A stretch of 20,073 nucleotides of DNA from DATLCI01 sp046714215 (GTDB lineage: Bacteria; Acidobacteriota; Terriglobia; Terriglobales; Acidobacteriaceae): contig JBKKBM010000121.1 of NCBI GenBank assembly GCA_046714215.1, positions 1 through 20,073 on the forward strand. The letters are read 5' to 3'. A model generated the notes under the pieces. It did no database searches and had not been told where the DNA came from. It saw only the letters and a program-made list of their open reading frames with translations. This document shows positions 7,068 to 14,499 of this stretch, in pieces; position 1 is the first letter of the stretch, and each line of letters begins with the position of its first letter. The translations under genes and the position numbers were made by a program.

Positions 7068-7919
7068 ATGACCTGGTTCAAACGCACATCTACGGAACTG
7101 GAAGCCTCGCCGGACAAGCGCGTCCGCACCGAAGGCTTGTGGGTGAAGTGCGAGGAATGCCGCCAGGTCATCTGGAAGAAAGACCTCGACGCGAACTTCA
7201 ACGTCTGTCCCAAATGCGACAAGCACTTTCGCATCAGCGCGGAGGCCCGGCTGAACCTGCTGCTGGACGACGAAAAGTGGGATGTCTTCAGCGATGACCT
7301 CGCCTCCACCGATCCGCTCCAGTTTACTGACACCAAGGCTTACTCGGACCGGCTGGCAGCGGCGCAGCAGGCGACCGGCTTGAGAGATGCCATCCTCAAC
7401 GCCGAAGGCAAGATCGAAGGCCGTTCCGTGATCGTCAGCGCCATGGAGTATTCCTTCATTGGCGGCAGTATGGGCGCAGTGGTCGGTGAAGCCATTACGC
7501 GCGCGGTGGAGCGTGGCACGCAGGAGCGCAAGCCGGTCATTGTGGTTTCGGCGTCAGGCGGCGCGCGCATGATGGAAGGCGTTGTCAGCCTCATGCAGAT
7601 GGCTAAGATATCCGCGGCGCTCGCGCGGCTCGACGACGCCGGTGTTCCCTACATCTCGGTAATGACCGATCCGACTACCGGCGGCGTGACCGCCTCTTAT
7701 GCCATGCTGGGCGACCTCAACATCGCGGAGCCGGGTGCGCTGATCGGGTTTGCCGGGCCTCGCGTTATCGAGCAAACCATCCGGCAAAAACTTCCCGAAG
7801 GCTTCCAGCGCGCGGAGTTTCTGCTCGAGCATGGCATGATCGACGCCGTCGTCCACCGCAAAGATATGAAGAGCTACATTACGCGGGCACTCGACTTCAT
7901 GCAGCCGCACCGCGCCTAG
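7068..7919 (+). CDS. accD: Acetyl-CoA carboxylase carboxyltransferase subunit beta
   Basis: Beta subunit of the carboxyltransferase that moves CO2 from biotin to acetyl-CoA, the first committed step of fatty acid synthesis; it works with AccA, which is not in this window. The N-terminal zinc ribbon has C28, C31, C47 and C50. The crotonase-type carboxyltransferase core includes SASGGARM 161-168 and DPTTGGVTAS 201-210, which form the acyl-CoA oxyanion region. At 283 residues it is of usual length. No Shine-Dalgarno precedes the ATG (TTTCCCCC lies there). folC follows after 27 nt, a pairing common in bacteria. Confidence 0.97.
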   Translation: MTWFKRTSTELEASPDKRVRTEGLWVKCEECRQVIWKKDLDANFNVCPKCDKHFRISAEARLNLLLDDEKWDVFSDDLASTDPLQFTDTKAYSDRLAAAQQATGLRDAILNAEGKIEGRSVIVSAMEYSFIGGSMGAVVGEAITRAVERGTQERKPVIVVSASGGARMMEGVVSLMQMAKISAALARLDDAGVPYISVMTDPTTGGVTASYAMLGDLNIAEPGALIGFAGPRVIEQTIRQKLPEGFQRAEFLLEHGMIDAVVHRKDMKSYITRALDFMQPHRA

Positions 7920-7946
7920 ATTTCCATTCATGCTCTTCTTGAATCC

Positions 7947-9305
7947 ATGACTACGTACGCCACTGCCGTTGATTCCCTGCTCGCGCTCGGCCAGGAGCTG
8001 ACGAAGGTCCGCAAGTTCGATCCCAACGAGATGCGCATCCTCATGGAGGAGCTGGGCAATCCCCAACGCCGCTTCCAGAGTGTGCTCATTGCGGGCACGA
8101 ACGGCAAGGGCTCGACTGCGGCGACGCTGGCATCCATCGTGGAGGCCGCTGGCTATCGCACTGCGCTCTACACCTCGCCACACCTGTTGCGGGTGAATGA
8201 GCGGATCCGCGTGGACGGCGAAGCCATCAGCGATGCCGAGTTCACGGAGATTTTCGTCCGCGTGGACGATGCCGGACGCAAGCTTGAGACCGAGGGCAAA
8301 CTTCCGCAGCATCCCAGCTTCTTTGAGATGCTCACAGCGATGGCGTTCGAGTATTTTGCCAGCCGCGCGGTGGAGCTGGCCGTGCTGGAAGTGGGCATGG
8401 GCGGACGCTTGGATGCGACGAACATTGTGGATCCATGCGTGTCGGTCATCACTGACATCGCGCTCGACCACCAGAAGTTTCTCGGCTCGACCATCACCGA
8501 GATTGCGCGCGAGAAAGCCGGCATCATCCGCACAGATGCCGTCATGGTCACGCTGCCGCAACATCCTGAGGCTAATGACGTGATCGGAAATGTGGCAATG
8601 GAGATCGGCGCGCGCGCCGTGAGCGCGGTGCCGTATGTGCCGAACGTCTCGCCGGGCGCGGCCAAATACGATCACTTGCGGCCTACGGCGGCGCACATCC
8701 ACAACTTCCTGCGCAGCCGCTACTTCCTCGAAGTCATGGGCGAAGAAGTACTGATCGAATCGCCATTGATCGGGCGGCACCAGTTGCGCAATGTGGCGCT
8801 GGCCATTGCGGCGGCAGAGCAACTCAACGATTGCGGATTCACCATCTCCGCGCAGAACGTCGCTGCAGGCGTGCGCGATACGCGCTGGCCGGGACGCTTC
8901 CAGTTGCTGCAGGCGACCGTCGCGCGTCCGGATGTGGTGCTCGATGTCGCGCACAATCCCGCAGGCGCGTGGGCGCTGCGGTCTTCCCTATCAGAGCACT
9001 TTGACGCGCGTTCCATCACGATGATCTTCGGCGCCATGCGCGACAAAGCCATCGGCGAGATGGCGGAGATACTTTTTCCCATCGCCGAGCAGGTCATCAT
9101 CACCCGCGCTGAGACGGAACGCGCCGCGACGACTGATGAGATTCAGCAAGCGGCGTCGCGCATGACGGAAGGACTCGCATCGTCGGCGAATGTCCGCGCT
9201 GCGATCGAGCAGGCGATTGCGGCAACGCCCAAAAATGGCGTCATCGTCGTTACGGGGTCGATTTACTTGGTGGGCGAAGCGCTGGCGGTGCTGCAGCCGG
9301 AATGA
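7947..9305 (+). CDS. folC: Folylpolyglutamate synthase / dihydrofolate synthase
   Basis: Mur-ligase-type enzyme that adds glutamate to dihydropteroate and/or folates using ATP. The 452 residues match the family. Motifs: P-loop GTNGKGS 50-56, TSPHL 76-80 with NERI following, LEVGMGGRLDATN 147-159, DHQKFLG 174-180, and KAGIIR 190-195 with the lysine that is normally carbamylated. WPGRF and DVAHNP mark the C-terminal domain. No strong Shine-Dalgarno is seen; the chosen ATG gives the expected N-terminus. With folK further along, the window holds two folate genes that are not in one operon. Confidence 0.95.
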   Translation: MTTYATAVDSLLALGQELTKVRKFDPNEMRILMEELGNPQRRFQSVLIAGTNGKGSTAATLASIVEAAGYRTALYTSPHLLRVNERIRVDGEAISDAEFTEIFVRVDDAGRKLETEGKLPQHPSFFEMLTAMAFEYFASRAVELAVLEVGMGGRLDATNIVDPCVSVITDIALDHQKFLGSTITEIAREKAGIIRTDAVMVTLPQHPEANDVIGNVAMEIGARAVSAVPYVPNVSPGAAKYDHLRPTAAHIHNFLRSRYFLEVMGEEVLIESPLIGRHQLRNVALAIAAAEQLNDCGFTISAQNVAAGVRDTRWPGRFQLLQATVARPDVVLDVAHNPAGAWALRSSLSEHFDARSITMIFGAMRDKAIGEMAEILFPIAEQVIITRAETERAATTDEIQQAASRMTEGLASSANVRAAIEQAIAATPKNGVIVVTGSIYLVGEALAVLQPE

Positions 9306-9382
9306 CATTCTGAGGCCGGTTGCACACGTAGGTCACGAAGTCCGCACGAAGGCAGCTATCAAGCTGTTAGATTATTCCCAAC

Positions 9383-10234
9383 GTGTCCGCCACCCAATCC
9401 AACCTGGATCAGCCCGCTGTTCCGCCCGCTGAAAACGCGGAGAAGAGCGGCGGAGTCTTGCACACCCTAAGCCGCTTGCGTTCCTATTTCATCTTCGACC
9501 CACTCATCTTTGGCTACACCGCGGTCTTGGGCGCGGTTTCCCTCACGGCATCCTGGTTTGAGAAGTCAGGACGCATCCAGCACAACATGGCGGTGGCCTG
9601 GTCGTGGCTGATCCTGAAGACCAGTCTTTCACCCGTTACTGTCTATGGCGCGGAGAAGGTGGACTTCACCCGGGCGAATCTTTTCGCCGCCAACCACATC
9701 TCGGCCATGGACGTACCCGTCCTCTACACGAACCTGCCGTGTCAGTTCCGCATCGTCGCGAATAAGGAGTTGTTCAAGCGGCCGTTCGTCGGCTGGCATC
9801 TGACTCGCTCCGGACAGATTCCCATTGACCGTTCGTCGCCGCGCGCCACTTTCAAGAGTCTGCATCTGGCAGTGGAGGATTTGAAGAATGGGCTCTCCGT
9901 CGCTATCTTTCCCGAGGGCGGACGCTCGAAGGATGGGACCATCAAGGAGTTCATGAATGGTGGATTCTATGTTGCGGTGAAGGCGCAGACGCCCGTGGTG
10001 CCGGTGGCCATCGTCGGAACCTACGAGATGCTGCCCATGGACACCTTCCACATCAAGCCGCACGCGCTCGAGATCCACTTCGGCGAACCGATCCAGACCA
10101 CCGGCCTCACTTCCCACGACTTAGATACGCTCTCCGAGCGGGTAAAGAAGGTGGTGGAGGAGATGTACTACGCGAAGAGTGTGGTGAAAGATCCCTGGGC
10201 CGAGGAAGTCGAGGTAAAATTGGGTCAAACATGA
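9383..10234 (+). CDS. plsC: 1-acyl-sn-glycerol-3-phosphate acyltransferase (PlsC family)
   Basis: Acylates lysophosphatidic acid to phosphatidic acid at the inner membrane. Motif I NHISAMD has the catalytic HX4D (H105, D110). Motif II lies at QIPIDR 145-150, motif III is FPEGGRS 176-182, and motif IV is TPVVPVAI 203-210. A membrane segment lies at about 38-58, after a ~35-residue polar N-terminus. The start is GTG at 9383, in frame with no better ATG before the membrane segment. A 77-bp gap separates it from folC. Its stop overlaps the next start as ATGA, so translation of the amidotransferase is probably coupled. Confidence 0.9.
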   Translation: MSATQSNLDQPAVPPAENAEKSGGVLHTLSRLRSYFIFDPLIFGYTAVLGAVSLTASWFEKSGRIQHNMAVAWSWLILKTSLSPVTVYGAEKVDFTRANLFAANHISAMDVPVLYTNLPCQFRIVANKELFKRPFVGWHLTRSGQIPIDRSSPRATFKSLHLAVEDLKNGLSVAIFPEGGRSKDGTIKEFMNGGFYVAVKAQTPVVPVAIVGTYEMLPMDTFHIKPHALEIHFGEPIQTTGLTSHDLDTLSERVKKVVEEMYYAKSVVKDPWAEEVEVKLGQT

Positions 10235-10980
10235 TTCCCCGCATCGCCATCCCGGTGCCCCATTCGCGGAAGCTGGAATATAACGAGCGCTCGCTGCCGC
10301 TGTATGAAAAGGCAGTGCGTGAGTGTGGGGGCGAGCCCGTGCGTATCCCGCTGGGCGCGGAACCGGAGGAGATCGCCAAGCTCATCCGCGATTGCCAGGC
10401 GGTGCTGCTGCCCGGCAGCCCCGCCGACGTTGACCCGCAAAAGTTCGGCGAGGCCAAGAGCCCGAAGACCAACGACGCCGACCCGCCGCGCGACAACGTC
10501 GACGAGTTGCTCATCCAGGACGCTTACAACATGCACAAGCCGCTCTTCGGCATCTGCTACGGATTGCAGTCGCTTAATGTGTGGCGTTCAGGCACGCTGG
10601 TGCAACACATTGAAGGCACGCGGGTGGACCACGAGGCAGGACGCGCTGTCGCCATGGCGCACACGGTGGAGGTAGAACCCGCGTCGCGATTGGCGCGCAT
10701 CATTAACTCTGCCGCATTGCCGGACGGCAGGGTCAACGTCAATTCCAGCCATCACCAGTCGGCGGCGGTGGTCGGCGACGGCCTGCGCATCGTCGCTCGC
10801 TCCCCGCAGGACAACATCATCGAAGCCATTGAAGGCACCAATCCCGAGCACTTTGTCATCGCCGTGCAGTGGCATCCGGAGCGGTCATTTGATTCCGACT
10901 CCGCGTCGAAGGCGCTGTTTGAAGGATTTGTGGCGGCGGCAAAGAAGTACAAGCCGCGGCTGGTGGCGGTGAGTGTATGA
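10231..10980 (+). CDS. Class I glutamine amidotransferase-like hydrolase (peptidase C26 family)
   Basis: Resembles gamma-glutamyl-gamma-aminobutyrate hydrolase (PuuD) and related C26 enzymes, which cleave gamma-glutamyl bonds. The 249-residue protein shows the family pattern LLPGSPADVDP 59-69, the nucleophile elbow FGICYG 106-111 (C109), NSSHHQ 171-176, and QWHPE 213-217 with the His-Glu of the triad (H215, E217). The elbow reads GICYG where many C26 members have GICRG. The gene overlaps plsC by 4 bp. No putrescine-pathway genes are nearby, so the substrate is open. Confidence 0.85.
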   Translation: MIPRIAIPVPHSRKLEYNERSLPLYEKAVRECGGEPVRIPLGAEPEEIAKLIRDCQAVLLPGSPADVDPQKFGEAKSPKTNDADPPRDNVDELLIQDAYNMHKPLFGICYGLQSLNVWRSGTLVQHIEGTRVDHEAGRAVAMAHTVEVEPASRLARIINSAALPDGRVNVNSSHHQSAAVVGDGLRIVARSPQDNIIEAIEGTNPEHFVIAVQWHPERSFDSDSASKALFEGFVAAAKKYKPRLVAVSV

Positions 10981-11123
10981 GATTGTTAACCGCGGATTAA
11001 GCGGACAGCGGCGGATAAAAATCAAACGCAAGGTCCTTCGGCAAAAAACAGGCCTCAGGATGACAAGGCCGAGATTATGTAGTGGGTAGGGCTCCCTCGC
11101 TGTGCTTCGGGACAAACATAACT
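10981..11123. repeat. Degenerate REP-like intergenic sequence
   Basis: This gap holds no gene. At 10990-11018 the motif GCGGAT/GCGGAC recurs three times. From 11031 two related half-palindromes follow: GGTCCTTCGGC with GCCTCAGGATGAC, then CTCCCTCGC with GCTTCGGGAC. I recall similar TCCTTCG...CAGGATGAC spacers in Acidobacteria genomes, but cannot confirm this here. Confidence 0.45.
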
Positions 11124-11762
11124 TCACCGCGCACTCACCGTGATGCGCATGATGCCGTCGATCTCGTTGGCATCGTCTTTCCCCTTCACGAATGACACCG
11201 CCTGCGCGTCTTTGGTTTTGGCCAGCGGATCCAGCAGCTTCAACTCCCGCAATTCAAACATTCGATTGCCGACCGGGTGAATGTATTCGTCGTACACCGC
11301 GCCATACCAGACGTAGGGCTTGCCCTTCCACACCAGCATCAGGGGTTCACCGGCGCGAAACGCTGCGATGAACGAATCCGGCGAGATGGGCGCGCCCGGC
11401 GCGAATTCCGCCTCGATGCGGACCTTACGTTCAGGCGTCAAAGCGTAATCGCCGTTGATGTAGCGCAGCAGGTCGCTGTAGTCCGGCGCTGTGAGCGGCG
11501 AGATGCATTTGTATCCGCCGAATGCCTTCATCACCAGGTCGCGGTGAGGGATCAGGACCTCTTTCTGCTGAAGCAGCATCTCCACCGTTGCCGCCCAGGC
11601 ATAGTTATCGCAGGGTTGGGCGGCCGCCACAAAGCGTTTGGGCACTTCCGCGGCGATCGCGGACTCGCCCGGCTTCTTCTGATAGGTCGCGCGGGGCTTT
11701 TTCTGCGCGACGGCGGGAAGCATGCTGAGGATTACAAAGCAGATCAGGGCGCGGTGCATCAC
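11124..11762 (-). CDS. Secreted papain-fold-like protein, probably catalytically inactive
   Basis: The 212-residue protein begins with a clear signal peptide (MMHRALICFVILSMLPAVAQ, probable cleavage after AVA). The stretch QPCDNYAWAATVEMLLQQ (49-66) matches the nucleophile helix of papain-like peptidases of the C39/C70 type, with C51 as candidate nucleophile. The second half has LMLVWKGKPYVWYGAVYDE (141-159) and LKLLDP (174-179), which align with the usual GH-hydrophobic-YGxxYD...DP region, but the expected His after Gly is absent (KGKPY). It may be a pseudo-enzyme, or H162 may act instead. It diverges from folK across 69 bp and has no other apparent operon partner. Confidence 0.65.
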   Translation of the reverse strand: MMHRALICFVILSMLPAVAQKKPRATYQKKPGESAIAAEVPKRFVAAAQPCDNYAWAATVEMLLQQKEVLIPHRDLVMKAFGGYKCISPLTAPDYSDLLRYINGDYALTPERKVRIEAEFAPGAPISPDSFIAAFRAGEPLMLVWKGKPYVWYGAVYDEYIHPVGNRMFELRELKLLDPLAKTKDAQAVSFVKGKDDANEIDGIMRITVSAR

Positions 11763-11831
11763 GCTAGTGTACCGTCTGTCGTCGCGGGAAGCAGCAGCGG
11801 TGTGATTAAATCAGACGGGATTAATTTAACT

Positions 11832-12326
11832 ATGGCGCGTGCCTATCTATCGCTCGGATCCAACGTCGGTGACCGCGAAGCGCACCTGCACGACGCTATG
11901 GCCGCGCTGGGCGAGCTGGGCATGATCACAAAAACATCTTCTGTTTATGAGACCGAACCGGTTGAGTTTCAGGCGCAGGCATGGTTCTTAAATTGTGTGG
12001 TGGAGCTGGAAACCGAGCGTCCGGTAAGGGAATTGATGGCGGGGATCCTCGCCATTGAGAAAAAAATGGGGCGCCACCGGAGCCTGCCCAAGGGCCCCAG
12101 GAACATCGACCTGGACATACTTTTATTCGAAAACCAGATGGTTGACGAGCCCGGTATCAAAGTTCCCCATCCGGCGATGCAGCGCCGCCGCTTCGTGCTG
12201 GCACCGCTGGCGGAGATTTCTCCCGATGCGATTCACCCAGTATCCATGCGGTCCGCAAGCAATCTGCTGGAGGCGCTGGGCGATGAAGGGGGCGTGGTGC
12301 GGCGGCTGCCTGAGCCAGCGAAATAG
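11832..12326 (+). CDS. folK: 2-amino-4-hydroxy-6-hydroxymethyldihydropteridine pyrophosphokinase
   Basis: Transfers pyrophosphate from ATP to 6-hydroxymethyl-7,8-dihydropterin in folate synthesis. The 164-residue protein has normal length. Motifs: LSLGSNVGDR 6-15, YETEPV 39-44, PRNIDLDIL 89-97 with the Mg-binding D93 and D95, VPHP 111-114, and RRFVLAPL 119-126. The frame is open far upstream, but MARAYLSLGSN is the family start. Upstream 11806-11829 contains an AT-rich inverted repeat, TTAAAT with ATTTAA, 12 bp apart, just before the ATG. No Shine-Dalgarno is visible. Confidence 0.95.
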   Translation: MARAYLSLGSNVGDREAHLHDAMAALGELGMITKTSSVYETEPVEFQAQAWFLNCVVELETERPVRELMAGILAIEKKMGRHRSLPKGPRNIDLDILLFENQMVDEPGIKVPHPAMQRRRFVLAPLAEISPDAIHPVSMRSASNLLEALGDEGGVVRRLPEPAK

Positions 12327-12420
12327 GGTGCAATCCCGCCCAAAACGGTGAAAAACATTTCATTCGCAAATTGTTTAATCTTTGTCAAGCTGATTCTATG
12401 CGGGTTTGCGGCCTCCCCAC

Positions 12421-12440
12421 TTTTCCACAGCTGTGAAAAA
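12421..12440. promoter_or_regulatory. Near-palindrome with DnaA-box-like half, upstream of HU
   Basis: TTTTCCACAG is followed directly by CTGTGAAAAA, an inverted repeat with one base missing from the right arm. The left arm TTTTCCACA fits the loose DnaA-box pattern TTWTNCACA. GTGAAAAAC at 12433-12441 also occurs at 12348-12356. It lies about 50 bp upstream of the putative HU -10 box. It could be an operator or a single DnaA site; only one good box is present, so it is not an origin by itself. The remaining gap 12327-12545 is AT-richer than its surroundings. Confidence 0.35.
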
Positions 12441-12488
12441 CCCTGTAAAAATGCGCCTAAAACCCTTTTCGTCCCGAGTCAGATGTTG

Positions 12489-12494
12489 TAGACT
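12489..12494 (+). promoter_or_regulatory. Putative -10 box of the HU gene
   Basis: TAGACT is preceded by TGTTG. The 10 bases ATGTTGTAGA here (12483-12492) are identical to those at 1-10 upstream of rplU. No good -35 is seen. The implied transcript has a leader of about 45 nt carrying the strong AAGGAGG at 12531-12537. Confidence 0.35.
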
Positions 12495-12545
12495 ACCTGT
12501 GTTTGAGGCGTTTCACGCACTCACAACTTCAAGGAGGAAGACACA

Positions 12546-12839
12546 ATGGCATCAGGCATGACCAAGACACAGCTCGTCCGCGCGATGGCCGAGAAGATGG
12601 AACTCAACAACAAACAGGCCGCAGCGTTCCTCGAACTGCTGGCGGACACCGCCGTGAAAGAGACCAAGAAGAACGGCGTATTCGTGATCCCCGGACTGGG
12701 ACGTCTGGTGAAAGCGCATCGCAAGGCCCGCATCGGCCGCAACCCCCAGACCGGCGAAGAGATCAAGATCAAGGCGAAGACCGTGGTGAAGTTTCGCGTA
12801 GCCAAGGCCGCCAAGGACGCGATCGCTCCGGCGAAGTAG
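12546..12839 (+). CDS. hup: HU-family DNA-binding protein
   Basis: Histone-like dimer that bends DNA without strong sequence preference. The 97 residues show the HU/IHF core: MTKTQLVRAMAEK at the start, IPGLGRL 48-54, and the DNA-intercalating arm GRNPQTGEEI 64-73 with P67. AAGGAGG at 12531-12537, 8 nt before the ATG, is the strongest ribosome binding site in the window and suggests high expression. Unlike L21, Obg and RsfS, it has no basic tail. It stands alone in its transcript, between folK and the convergent par operon, and ends at a hairpin terminator. Confidence 0.94.
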   Translation: MASGMTKTQLVRAMAEKMELNNKQAAAFLELLADTAVKETKKNGVFVIPGLGRLVKAHRKARIGRNPQTGEEIKIKAKTVVKFRVAKAAKDAIAPAK

Positions 12840-12865
12840 TCTCAGCACCTGGCTTTATGGATTCA

Positions 12866-12887
12866 AGGCCAGCCTTCGGGCTGGCCT
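12866..12887. terminator. UUCG-loop hairpin between HU and the par operon
   Basis: The perfect 9-bp stem AGGCCAGCC (12866-12874) with GGCTGGCCT (12879-12887) carries a TTCG tetraloop. It is 26 nt after the HU stop and also downstream of the minus-strand gene, so it can serve both strands. The T-run after it is poor (TGATTCATT), so termination may be partial. Confidence 0.75.
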
Positions 12888-12960
12888 GATTCATTGCAAG
12901 GAAGTAGGCCTGCACTAGGCCGCGAAGATGAATCCCGTCGATTCTCAGCGTTACGAATAG

Positions 12961-13596
12961 CTACTTCTCAAGAACTGCCATCCGCGACAACCGATTTTGG
13001 ATAGCGTCGGCTGCCTTGAAATAGGCGGCATCGAATCGGGTCCGGTTCGTATCACCTTCTTGGTACCAATTAGAGAGAAATGTTTCACTGCCAGCACTTT
13101 GAACCGAAACGACTTCGTTACTTGTTGCCTTGAAGGCCTCTTCCGCATGCTCGTAAAGCTCCCGGGAATAGAACGGCCGAAGGGCCTCGATAGTCTCAAG
13201 GAGTTTGTTGCGCGACAGGATCAGGCTGTCGAGGCGCTGACCCAGCCTCCTGCGCTTCTCTTCCTCGTCTTCCTCATGCGGTTCTACCGAAAAGGTGGGC
13301 CTCAATGTATTCATGGCCAGGCGCGAATCAGTGAGCGCCTTATATACCTGCTTCATCGCGTCGAACTCGGTCTCGAAGTGGGCTCTGGTGACGAAAACCG
13401 ATTTATCGATCGAAGCCTGAATGTAACGAGCCTGAGTGTCTAGCGAAGCTTTTAAGCGCTCAAGAAGCGTCAAGTATTCAGCCTTCTGTTTTTCAACCCA
13501 AAGCTTCCCAGTAAAGCCGCCAAGCCCCATGACAACGGCGCTTCCCCCTGCAGCGCCCAGAACAACCTGTATCGTGCTGACAAAATCCATAAGCAC
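12961..13596 (-). CDS. Unrecognised membrane-anchored coiled-coil protein attached to parB
   Basis: A 211-residue protein with one N-terminal membrane helix (about 8-30, Gly/Ala-rich) followed by a long, charged, mostly helical region. This includes likely coiled coil at 35-65, an acidic patch HEEDEEEKRRR (107-117), and LRPFYSRELYEHAEEAF (139-155). I recall similar TM-plus-helical proteins annotated as hypothetical, often in accessory loci, but assign no function. It starts immediately after the parB stop (GTG at 13596, or ATG at 13590), so it is translated with the par operon. Its base composition is visibly AT-richer than parA and parB, which suggests later acquisition. Confidence 0.75.
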   Translation of the reverse strand: MLMDFVSTIQVVLGAAGGSAVVMGLGGFTGKLWVEKQKAEYLTLLERLKASLDTQARYIQASIDKSVFVTRAHFETEFDAMKQVYKALTDSRLAMNTLRPTFSVEPHEEDEEEKRRRLGQRLDSLILSRNKLLETIEALRPFYSRELYEHAEEAFKATSNEVVSVQSAGSETFLSNWYQEGDTNRTRFDAAYFKAADAIQNRLSRMAVLEK

Positions 13597-14490
13597 CTAT
13601 TTCTTCGCACTCAACATATCCACCACCCGGTCAAAGTCTTCGAGCGTCGCGTACTGGATCACGATCTTGCCGCGTCCTTTTCTATCTGTAATTTCTACTT
13701 TGCATCCTAAAGTACTTTGCAATTCTAACTCCGCTGCCCGCACATTGGCATCCACCGCCTTCTGGGGCTTGGTCGCGCGCGCTTCCGGTGAGACCAGGCC
13801 GCGCACCAGGTCTTCCGTCTGGCGCACGCTGAGTTTCTTCGCGTCGATCTGTTGCGCAACTTTCGCCATCTGCTCCGGCGTAGACAGCATCATCAATGCT
13901 TTCGCGTGACCAAAACTGAGAGTTCCCTGCTCGATCTGTTGTTGGATCTCCGCCGGCAATTTCAGGAGCCGTAAAAAGTTTGAGACCGACGTCCGGTCCT
14001 TGCCCGTCTTATGCGCCATCTGCTCCTGGGTGAGACCGAACTCGCGGGAGAGGCGTTCATAGGCGCGGGCTTGCTCTACCACGTTGAGGTCTTCGCGCTG
14101 CAGGTTCTCGATGATGGTGATTTCCATCGCCTGCTCGTCAGAAGCAGCGCGGATCACTGCGGGCACCGTCGTTTTGCCAGCACGCCTAGAAGCCATCCAA
14201 CGGCGCTCGCCTGCCATTAACTGATAACGCCCACCCGGAAGCGGCCGCAGCACGATGGGCTGGATCACGCCCTGCTGCTGGATGCTAGCGGCCAATTCGG
14301 CCAGAGCAATCTCGTCCAGTTGGCCGCGGGTCTGGTAAGGGTTGCGATCGATCAGCTCCAGCGGAACCTCTTGTGCACCTTCCCGGCCGGGTGCTGGTTG
14401 GGCGGCGGGAGACGCGACAGGAGCGGCTGTCCGATTCGATGGCAACAGCGCGTCGAGTCCCCTGCCCAGTGCTTTGCGTTTTTCATTCAT
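13597..14490 (-). CDS. parB: Chromosome partitioning protein ParB (Noc/Spo0J family)
   Basis: CTP-dependent clamp that loads at parS and spreads on nearby DNA. The 297 residues start with KALGRGLDALLP (6-17), the ParA-stimulating segment. The CTPase domain includes GERRW 94-98 and ENLQRE 128-133. The helix-turn-helix that reads parS covers about 152-175 (LTQEQMAHKTGKDRTSVSNFLRLL). The C-terminal dimerisation region follows after a Pro/Ala linker. It lies 9 nt downstream of parA. Cognate parS sites are found upstream of parA, which supports the assignment. Confidence 0.96.
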   Translation of the reverse strand: MNEKRKALGRGLDALLPSNRTAAPVASPAAQPAPGREGAQEVPLELIDRNPYQTRGQLDEIALAELAASIQQQGVIQPIVLRPLPGGRYQLMAGERRWMASRRAGKTTVPAVIRAASDEQAMEITIIENLQREDLNVVEQARAYERLSREFGLTQEQMAHKTGKDRTSVSNFLRLLKLPAEIQQQIEQGTLSFGHAKALMMLSTPEQMAKVAQQIDAKKLSVRQTEDLVRGLVSPEARATKPQKAVDANVRAAELELQSTLGCKVEITDRKGRGKIVIQYATLEDFDRVVDMLSAKK

Positions 14491-14499
14491 GATGTTTCC

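Noticed and set aside
7554..8954. Long 466-codon minus-strand frame opposite accD and folC
   Set aside because: Antisense shadow of two clearly identified genes; its protein has low-complexity His/Arg-rich composition typical of such shadows.
11277..11831. Upstream in-frame extension of folK
   Set aside because: It runs antisense through the secreted-protein gene; MARAYLSLGSN at 11832 is the family N-terminus.
12961..13596. Idea that the parB-linked gene is a defence or toxin gene
   Set aside because: No catalytic or toxin motif is visible and no partner gene is present; the operon context alone does not support it.
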